From Circinella umbellata (taxonomy: Eukaryota > Mucoromycota > Mucoromycetes > Mucorales > Lichtheimiaceae), in assembly GCA_025093555.1 (NCBI GenBank), contig JAIWNF010000181.1, forward strand, positions 1-15,380: DNA of 15,380 nt. Reading direction: 5' to 3'. The notes beneath the pieces were generated by a model. That model searched no databases. It worked only from the letters and a program-made list of their open reading frames with translations, and was not told the DNA's origin. Positions 1 through 7,495 of the stretch are shown one piece after another; position 1 is the stretch's first letter, and the number at the start of each line of letters is the position of its first letter. A program made the translations under genes and the position numbers.

Positions 1-1230
1 AGAATAACGTTTTCCTTTTTAAATCGCTTGGATCGAGGTAAATTATTAATGGTGAGATATATGGCACCGCAAGAATAGTTTGCATTATAGAACAGTTCAA
101 ACCAATCGATATTCAAAGTGAGGAGGACAAGATGTTCATTTGGCGATACTTTATCTAATTTGGTGAAATCATTCCAAACATTACCGTCATATATGTCGAA
201 TAGCATATCAGATGGAACATCACGATTCCTCCAGCTTTCAGCAAGATCCATGTAACCTGGTCGCTTGACAATGCGCTCAAGACTTGCTTTCAATGAATTG
301 TAAACAAATTCTCGAGGAATAGAAACAGCAAAGTCTGTATTGCAACAGCTACGTTTGGATTCGAGTGGGTGATAGGGAAATTGTTGAGCGGCGCAATATG
401 GAGGGATAGATGATTGGCGGTTGAAAAGAGCATGACATTGTGGACAAGCGGCGTAGTAGGTAAGATTGTTGGTAAGCGAATCGAAGTTGAGGTGATTTTT
501 GATGGTGTCAGGTGTGGTGGGGAAGCGATATGTACGGTCAAAAGCAACCAGCACCATATTAAAGAAACGAATTAAAATGCAGGTTGCCTTATCAGTTATG
601 CGGAAATAGATGCGGAAAAGGATCAAGAAAACTGCCACGAATAAAAAAGGTTGCTCAATGGTGGGAGCTTTGATATATGTCAGTTTTTTTATTATTTGTA
701 TTATTTTTTTTTTATTTCTTTGTAATGATATAAGTAATGTTATTACCAGCAACAGGTTCTTCATCAACTTCCATATTTGAAATTCCGTGATTCTCGTCAA
801 GAAGGTCGACAGCTTCATTTTCAAACTCGACTTCAAAAGCTGGCAACATATTGGCAACTGAAATTACACCGTCTTCGTCTAAATAATAGCATGGTGGTCA
901 GTGCACGGTTAACTTTTATTGAATCTCTACTACTCACCATTAAACTCCATTTCAACTATGTCTGGCATTATTGATGGCGCTGGTGACATTTCTTGCTCAG
1001 TTGTCTCTCTCGCGGAACTGAATAGCTAATTTACAAATATAGATATAAATAGGTGATTATAATATGATAATATTTTTTTATATACTTACCCGTTTTCGTT
1101 CTTCCTTCATATGATTTTGAACTGTGCGCATTTTCTGAAATGCTGCAAGTCCTTTCAAATGTCTACAGTTTGAACAGGGGCAGATCTTTGTACCTTTGGG
1201 AGCTCTGTGTTTTGGAGGAGTAGGGCTCAT
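1..1230 (-). CDS. Tnp2/Plavaka-like transposase, 5' part (C-terminus outside window)
   Basis: DNA-transposon transposase of the fungal Tnp2/Plavaka (CACTA-superfamily) type, which would cut and move its own element in the nucleus. Proposed exons on the minus strand are 1230-1090, 1025-938, 878-747 and 631-<1. The introns (64, 59 and 115 bp) all have GT-AG ends and matching phases (0, 1, 1), and no stop interrupts about 330 codons. Exon 1 carries a zinc-finger-like CPCSNC with a histidine about 18 residues later. Exon 3 is acidic. Exon 4 has a CPQC pair, then the family motif DIYDGNVW and downstream LTLNIDW, then GAIYLTINNLPR, which matches the block before the PGP motif in this family. The start is the ATG at 1230, just before the zinc finger; an upstream in-frame ATG at 1314 is possible. 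The family is usually much longer, so the rest lies beyond base 1. Class is known from motifs; activity cannot be judged. Confidence 0.72.
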
Positions 1231-2221
1231 TTCAATAAATATTTGAACTTTGTGTTTGAGATTTAGAATGTTGTAGAGGATTAATATGTTTAAATTCTCT
1301 GTCATACTTTTCAAATTATATTATTACAGCGTTTGTAACACATACTCTCTCCCTCTTCAATTGCTCATTGATATTATAATTTATATACACACTTTATTAT
1401 ATTTTATTGAGATATATGAGTGAAGGTTCTCTTATATACATAGACATAGTTAAAAAATATTTGATTAAATTGCCATGGATAGAGGGCATGTTGCATCTTA
1501 CGACTTGTAACTATTTTTTTTATACCATACTCCTTATTTGAGCAAGCAGCAAATAGCTTGTAACACAAAGTCCCTTTTTTTGGTCAATTGAAAGCAAACA
1601 TATATGGTTTTTGAAAAATGATATTCAAGCATTGACTTTTTATTTTTTATATCTTTTTTTCTATCCTTTTTTTTCATATTATTTATTTTGCCATTACTAT
1701 AAATCGTGTGCCCACTGTTTGCACCACAATTCCCATGGGTACCTAATTAAGCACAGTTGTATTGATTAGGAGACTAAAATTCTGATTCTGATTCTCGTTC
1801 TCGTTTCCTTTCCTCTCCTCTTCCTTCACGTTCTTATTCTCCCTTCTAGTATTGTTGAACAATTAGAAGAAAATAGCGATAATGATGACGTGTGGAGTGT
1901 TGGTGATGTTGCGCCAAAACAGATTTAAAAAAAACGTTGCAAAATGTGAATCCTTTACTTTCCTCACTATTCGTGATTTTTATTATAAAAATATTAATAA
2001 AATTATCTTTCATTATTTGTATTTCACTTCAATTTACTACTTTTACATTTCGTAAATTTAAACGAGTAAAAGTAATCTGTTGAAAAAGTACTGTATTAGT
2101 TTCAGCTAGAAAAAATAAAATTGGTCCGTAAAAAGAAACTCCTTTCATCATTCAAAGGTGAGAGTATTATTATTTTCAATATGAAAAATATCATGGTTTC
2201 TATCCGTTTGCCAAGGTGACC
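1231..2221. other. A+T-rich intergenic spacer
   Basis: No gene can be supported here. The stretch is dominated by T/A runs, with a pyrimidine-rich tract around 1785-1848 ending in CTAG. That tract is followed by a short open frame (about 1849-1928) coding an acidic tail (EENSDNDD) and ending in TAA. It has the shape of a polypyrimidine tract, a 3' splice site and a terminal exon, but no upstream exon is recognisable, so it is not called as a gene. The left part should include the promoter and 5' UTR of the leftward transposase gene at 1-1230. Confidence 0.5.
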
Positions 2222-2364
2222 TAATAGTTTACTATCAGCTTATTGATATCCTGTTGATACCCATGTACTATCTGAGATATCAATAATTTATTGATACCCT
2301 ATTGATACCCTATTGATATCTGAGATATAAATAGTGATATCAGCCTGCTGAGAGCCTACTGATA
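2222..2364. repeat. Cluster of degenerate TTGATAYC repeats
   Basis: About nine copies of GATATC or GATACC, usually preceded by TT or CT, lie in roughly 140 bp. They include tandem units of the form CTATTGATACC (around 2293-2320). The last copy (CTGATAC) overlaps the target-site duplication of the adjacent inverted-repeat element. Because the next gene to the right, once the insert is discounted, is a Tnp2-type transposase reading toward this cluster, the repeats could be subterminal binding sites of that element, as CACTA elements commonly have. That role is inference; a degenerate minisatellite is the alternative. Confidence 0.5.
2356..2364. repeat. Left target-site duplication of MULE-like element
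   Basis: The 9-mer CTACTGATA directly abuts the left inverted repeat and occurs again, in the same orientation, immediately outside the right inverted repeat at 3875-3883. The following C also matches, so the duplication could be read as 10 bp, but a 9-bp reading gives symmetrical element ends (CAAAATAC... at both termini). Confidence 0.85.
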
Positions 2365-2879
2365 CAAAATACTTATATTGCCCATATTTTAACTTTTCGC
2401 ACCCCCCCCTATTTTTTTGAAAGTCAGTGATGAAAGACCGAAATATATGACCACAGCAGGGGTTATAAGTGAAGCGCGCTCTCTTTTTTCTATAAGTCAT
2501 CTTTTATTAATTAATGTAAAAAAAGGGAAATATGAATGAAAAAAAAACACATACACACAAATGAAGGGCAATAAAATGTATGAAAAAAAAGAAATACGTC
2601 AGTGAATGCGGTATGAAAAACTTTTTTATTTTTTATTTTAGATTTACAGTCGAAATCTCTATACCGTTTACAATCAACTATTATTTTTATAAATCGTGGA
2701 TCTGATTTATGATTGACGATCAATCTTTTACCAATTAACTAAATGTATGATGGAGTGGTTCGCGATTAGGTTAATTACATGATTTCGTAATCTACGGTAT
2801 ATGCTACATAAAGAACCAATTACAAATAATATATTATTTTTTAACTTTACTTATATTTATAGCTTTTATATATACGTAC
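2365..2879 (+). repeat. Left terminal inverted repeat (515 bp)
   Basis: Base-by-base comparison with the reverse complement of 3361-3874 shows only three differences by eye: one A8/A7 run length difference near 2584-2591 and two C/T substitutions (around 2796 and at 2875). The outer terminus reads CAAAATACTTATATTGCC. It contains an eight-C run (2402-2409). Both arms show the same incidental open frame of about 70 codons read inward-out, which is a property of the repeat rather than a gene. Confidence 0.93.
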
Positions 2880-3360
2880 GATGCTTATTTACTTTGAGAT
2901 TTTATATTTACATAAACAAAATTATATAATTCATGCAATACATATCATACTAATACTAATATTTACTTTTTATTTATTACTTTATTTACTCTTTTTTTAT
3001 CGAACTCATTTTACTTTTCAGACACTACTTTGTTTTTTTATTTTCTTCAGTAATATATAATATCACATATGGCATGTTATATAACATATATCCTATTTCT
3101 CCAAATATCCTTCCTAAGATCTTATTTGTATGCATAATCCAATGTATTACGATGCTATTCTATCTAAACAATAAAGGCCGTCATTTTCTAATTACTGTAG
3201 ATAACAAAAATCTATATATACGTATGATGATTATAATCATACACATTGATAAACGTACATTTTTATATGTTATTGTCCCTCATGCTAAAACCATGCTGTT
3301 TTCATCAATCTATTTTTTTTTGTTCTTGCCGTCATTATTCCTATTGTTGCCATAAGCATT

Positions 3361-3874
3361 GTACATATATATAAAAGCTATAAATATAAGTAAAGTTAAA
3401 AAATAATATATTATTTGTAATTGGTTCTTTATGTAGCATATACCATAGATTACGAAATCATGTAATTAACCTAATCGCGAACCACTCCATCATACATTTA
3501 GTTAATTGGTAAAAGATTGATCGTCAATCATAAATCAGATCCACGATTTATAAAAATAATAGTTGATTGTAAACGGTATAGAGATTTCGACTGTAAATCT
3601 AAAATAAAAAATAAAAAAGTTTTTCATACCGCATTCACTGACGTATTTCTTTTTTTCATACATTTTATTGCCCTTCATTTGTGTGTATGTGTTTTTTTTT
3701 CATTCATATTTCCCTTTTTTTACATTAATTAATAAAAGATGACTTATAGAAAAAAGAGAGCGCGCTTCACTTATAACCCCTGCTGTGGTCATATATTTCG
3801 GTCTTTCATCACTGACTTTCAAAAAAATAGGGGGGGGTGCGAAAAGTTAAAATATGGGCAATATAAGTATTTTG
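3361..3874 (-). repeat. Right terminal inverted repeat (514 bp)
   Basis: Reverse complement of the left arm with about 99% identity. It ends outward with GGCAATATAAGTATTTTG at 3874, immediately before the CTACTGATA duplication. The incidental open frame in this arm differs from the left arm at its C-terminus only because of the one-base homopolymer difference, confirming that neither is under coding constraint. Confidence 0.93.
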
Positions 3875-3883
3875 CTACTGATA
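3875..3883. repeat. Right target-site duplication of MULE-like element
   Basis: Second copy of the CTACTGATA 9-mer, directly outside the right terminal inverted repeat. It lies four bases from the stop codon of the truncated Tnp2 transposase frame. Confidence 0.85.
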
Positions 3884-3887
3884 CCCC

Positions 3888-5630
3888 TCATTTTTTGCAG
3901 TGCACAGAACCGTTATAAGAATACAAATCACGAAATGGTGATGGACATAATATCCCCTTATCTATATTTCCTTCTTGAAAATCTTTAAGCGGTCGCATAC
4001 GTGGTCGAACTCTTTTATCTGGAACAAAATACATTCCTCTCTTCTCCCCTTTGGTGTTTGGTGCTGCACCACCAAGAATTTCACAAAATCGGCATCCATA
4101 CCTAGTAGTAAAGAATATAAAAGTGAATGGTTAATATACAACAATACGACATACACAAACTTGATACTCTATGAATAAATTACCTAAATGTATAACCTCG
4201 CGCACACATCATTTTTGAACATCCTAGTATATCACCAGTTGCCAATAGCATATGAACACGTGAATAGTAAGATTTTCCATCATCACCTTTGACGCAAATA
4301 CCTGATTCCTGTAGTCTTTTTAGTGATTGAATTGTTGGATGAAGAAAGCTAAATAGACTACGTGGGGCTAACGGCCCAGGTGCAATACAAATTTGAAACA
4401 TTCTGTTTGTTTCGTATTGTCTGATGGGGTCTATATTCAATACAACGACGTGGATGATCGTTAGCTGCTGTTTGTTAAAGAGTGTAAATCCATCGGTATA
4501 TAAAGATATTGCTATATCCATTGGGTCTGAAAAATGGCCGTCTTTTTTTAGATTTTTGTATGTGTTGCCATCAAAAACTTCTGAATAATTTCCTGATATT
4601 GATTGATATTTAAATCGATATAATAATTCTTCTTGGGAGCTTTTGTGATATATTAATAAGGCCAATTGGTCTGCTATTGGGAGTTGTTTGACTTGCGCAT
4701 ATGGCTGTTGTTGCGGGACTCCTCCATCTGATCGTCGTTTTTTTGTCGTATACCGTGGTTCATTACAAAAATCACATTTTTCTTTTTTTGATACTCGTTG
4801 AAACATCATACAACCCTTTCTACAACAATCATAAAGCTTTGGCTTAATAGGATAGGTATTTTCCATCAACTATTGAAACAAAAAACGTTATAATGAATAA
4901 AAGTGTAAAATAGTCAGTAAGAAAAGTATAATTTATTGAGTTTGAATGTAACCAACCTTTTTAGATAAATGGTGTGAAAGAAGGGGTTCAATAAGCTTAT
5001 CTTTTATATATCCATTGAACAATTGAATTATTTCATCATAAAAACCTTGAGAAACACCGTGCTTTGTTGCTAGTGCAAAAATTTTTTTGCTAAACTTTTC
5101 AGCTCTTGTCTCTGCATACTTTTGTTTATTAAAGTTGTATTTTTTAGTGGAAGTATAATCTTGTGTATGTTTAAAGCTTTTTGTTTGTATAAATTGATTT
5201 GTATAAGTAAAATTTTCATCATCGTCATCTGTCAATTCTTCTTTTTCTTCTTCTTCTTCGCTTTCTTCTTGTTCTTCTTCTCGTTCTTCAATAATTATAG
5301 GTTGGTCTTCATCAATATCTTCCCACTGATTATCTTCTTCATAATAATCTACGCTGCTAATTCTTGTAAATTGTCAATTATTATTGTCTATTTTTGTTTT
5401 TGAGTATAAGAGAATATTTACCTGTTTTGGTGTTCATCATTCATTTGGTCAATGGGAGAGAGAGCATTTTGTACAATAAATTCAACAGCTCTTTTCATTT
5501 GATCGTTTTTACAGTTATTTTTATGATTCTTTTCTGGGATTGTTCTTTTTTCAAAAACGTATACACAAATATTACACTGGAATTCTGTACTAGGTAAGTC
5601 TGTCAAAATTTCCAATCCTGGTGAAGACAT
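3888..5630 (-). pseudogene. Truncated Tnp2-type (CACTA) transposase, N-terminal half
   Basis: Proposed exons on the minus strand are 5630-5422, 5356-4957, 4869-4184 and 4101-3888. All introns are GT-AG (65, 87 and 82 bp) with phases that agree, giving about 502 codons. Exon 1 encodes a C-x2-C...H-x4-C zinc finger (FQCNIC ... HKNNC). Exon 2 starts with a very acidic stretch of Glu/Asp. Exon 3 carries the Tnp2 signature series: CCRKGCMMF, CDFCNEPRY, VFDGNTY, SLYTDGFTLF, a PGPLAPRSLFSFLHP block and ATGDILGC. Exon 4 continues with YGCRFCEILGG and a YFVPDKR stretch. The frame then loses family resemblance and stops at TGA (3890-3888) beside the MULE target duplication. The C-terminal half expected for Tnp2 proteins is absent on either side of the insert, so the copy is defective. 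Exon 2 could alternatively start at 5353; both acceptors keep frame. Confidence 0.72.
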
Positions 5631-5981
5631 TCGAATACCTTACTATCAAAAAGATCTAATAGTTGTTAGGATCAGTCATCATTAATGCTATTCTTTTTCG
5701 GTGCCATGCTGGAAAAATACTTGCTATTTATTCCGTCAAGCTTTCAGATGGTGAAAGGATGAGAAAAAAATACCAGGTGGAAAAAAAATAATAAGCACAA
5801 AATAAACAGTCACAGAAGACCATTTGATCATCACTTATCATCCTTTCACTTTTCTCTATCTAAGCTATATGTAAAAAGGTGTTGAAAACATGGAATCAAA
5901 CTACTGATATGACCGATTACTATAGGATTCATGTTATGAACAATTTTAGCATAATTGAAACAATTTTAATTTTTATTGACG

Positions 5982-6051
5982 GGGTTGGAGATTTTCCGGA
6001 GAGAAATGGAGATATTTTGGAGAGTTGGGTTGTTGCACTATAAAATTAATA
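5982..6051 (+). repeat. 70-bp direct repeat, copy 1
   Basis: Matches 6183-6252 without gaps at 67 of 70 positions by eye. It begins GGGTTGGAGATTTTCCGG, contains GGAGA words every 10-20 bases and ends in TTGCACTATAAAATTAATA. No coding frame or known element was recognised. Confidence 0.85.
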
Positions 6052-6182
6052 TTTTTTTGGAGATTTTGTGAATTTGAGACTTAGTACATACGATACAATT
6101 ATTGGTTAGCACTCTTCTACATTATATGCAAGTTATATGTATTTTAAATCATACTTCATTTTGATTTTTTTTTTGTCGAACA

Positions 6183-6252
6183 GGGTTGGAGATTTTCCGG
6201 AGAGAAATGGAGATTTTTTGGAGTGTTGAGTTGTTGCACTATAAAATTAATA
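6183..6252 (+). repeat. 70-bp direct repeat, copy 2, plus a degraded third unit
   Basis: Second copy of the 70-bp unit, offset by 201 bases from copy 1. A shorter, diverged third unit starts at 6285 with GTTGGAGATTTTCCAGAG and fades by about 6320. The GTTGGAGATTTTCC core therefore occurs three times between 5984 and 6298. Confidence 0.85.
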
Positions 6253-7412
6253 ATGTTTTCGAAAAAAATTGGAGATTTTACAGAGTTGGAGATTTTCCAG
6301 AGATGAAAAATAATTTTTTCGGAGTTTTTATGCTCAAAGTGCATTAGTAAACAAATATATTATAGTAATATAATTCGGAGAAAGAGTATGTGTGTAAAAA
6401 GAAAGAGTAGTACCACTTACCAATCGTCAAGCACAATGTCCAGTTATATAAAAGCAATTATGTCAAAGATAGGGATATATAAAAAAGAAGGAGCTTTGAT
6501 AATAAAATTGAGTAATGCTAGTTGTTTTGTAGGGTTATCAGGTGTATATTACATAGTTTTATTGACCAAGATTAAATAAAATATTTGTTAAAATCCATTG
6601 GTAAATAAAGTAGATTGTTGTAAAGAATATATTTGTCTATAAACTCAATCCACAATAGTTAGTAGAGAAAAGATGTAATATTGTAATCATTAAGCTAATA
6701 GATGCTTATTGGCGTTATTGAACATGTCCGTTCATGTGTAAAATAGATATGATGATGAGTGATTAAAATAATATAATAAAAAAAAAGACTACCAAACTTA
6801 GTTGTTTCATTTGAGATCATTATTTTCCATTATTAAAAAAGATGACTGTATTAAATGGAGTAATGAAGATTTGATTGAAGAAGCTTGGTTTTCTCTTTTT
6901 TTTTTTGGCTGTCACACATAAATTTTACATACACACACCTTATATACTCACATGCACTTTATATTTTTTTTTCTTTACTTACAAATTATTCTTTTCCCAA
7001 TTTTTTATAATTCTCTTTATAAAAAGCTTTCATCTACTATATTATCTTATACATTACGGATTTATTTATTTTATTTTTACATTTATAATAAAAATTACCA
7101 TGTACTTTTCTACAATTGCCATCGTTTATTGAAATATGTTTCTATTTGTTTCTTTGAATCAGTTTGAAGTACAATATTTATTCTGAACCAATCTAAAGCA
7201 ATCGCGCTATATTATACTTATATACGAAAAGACAAATCAACCACGATAACAATTTTTACAATATCCAATATCTTTTTTTTACATTCCAAATCAAAACTTA
7301 TTATAGATTATTTCACTCTTTTCTTTGATTCACTACAATACGACGGTTCTTCCTACTTTGACTGTATTTCTGGCAAAAAAAAATATACATACACACTTCA
7401 TCTACCCATCCG

Positions 7413-7436
7413 ATCCGCATCCGCATCCGCATCCGC
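7413..7436 (+). repeat. (ATCCGC)4 hexamer microsatellite
   Basis: Four perfect tandem copies of ATCCGC, followed by a degenerate unit (GCATCCG at 7441-7447). It is locally much richer in G+C than its surroundings and lies about 60 bp from the truncated end of gypsy-1. Confidence 0.9.
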
Positions 7437-7495
7437 ATGTGCATCCGTCAAGAACGCTACCAACCTCCCCTTCATACTCGTCATCTGTCTCTTCG

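Larger units (their letters stand above)
2365..3874. mobile_element. Non-autonomous Mutator-like (MULE) DNA transposon, 1510 bp
   Basis: The element consists of two long inverted arms (2365-2879 and 3361-3874) around a 481-bp unique centre, and is flanked by a perfect 9-bp direct repeat. Long terminal inverted repeats of hundreds of bases together with a 9-bp target duplication are characteristic of the Mutator superfamily (8-11 bp); hAT (8 bp, short TIRs) and CACTA (2-3 bp) do not fit. No transposase is encoded. The longest internal frame, 3074-3355 on the plus strand, is a 93-residue hydrophobic, low-complexity translation that I do not recognise and do not call as a gene. The element would depend on a MULE transposase elsewhere. 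Near-identity of the arms suggests a recent insertion or recent arm conversion. Confidence 0.82.
5631..7495. other. A+T-rich spacer without a supported gene
   Basis: Besides the repeats listed separately, this 1.9-kb stretch holds long T/A runs (for example 6895-7090). It also has a perfect 12-bp inverted repeat, GTGAAAGGATGA at 5751-5762 and its complement at 5838-5849. Open frames here (for example 6388-6579, 6875-7132) are short, low-complexity translations rich in Phe, Tyr and Ile with no family motif, and are not called. The right-hand base of the Tnp2 element and the missing 3' end of gypsy-1 should lie in or border this stretch, but I could not identify clean element ends. Confidence 0.5.

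Noticed and set aside
2288..2723. Two 70-codon open frames in the left arm, mirrored at 3517-3732 in the right arm
   Set aside because: They are the same inverted repeat read twice, and a homopolymer length difference changes one C-terminus; no sign of protein constraint.
3074..3355. 93-codon open frame in the centre of the MULE-like element
   Set aside because: Hydrophobic, low-complexity translation of A+T-rich DNA with no family motif; consistent with chance.
5122..5597. Plus-strand open frames rich in Phe and Ile
   Set aside because: Antisense shadow of the acidic GAA-rich exon and zinc-finger exon of the truncated Tnp2 transposase.
5751..5849. 12-bp perfect inverted repeat considered as ends of a small MITE
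   Set aside because: No matching target duplication was found outside the two arms, and a 12-bp match can arise by chance in such biased sequence.
6875..7167. Overlapping plus-strand frames that look like membrane segments
   Set aside because: Two overlapping frames of a T-rich tract both look hydrophobic, which is a composition effect; no start context or homology supports a gene.
7408..7447. Hexamer repeat considered as a CRISPR or telomere-like array
   Set aside because: Units are six bases without spacers and only four perfect copies; an ordinary microsatellite.
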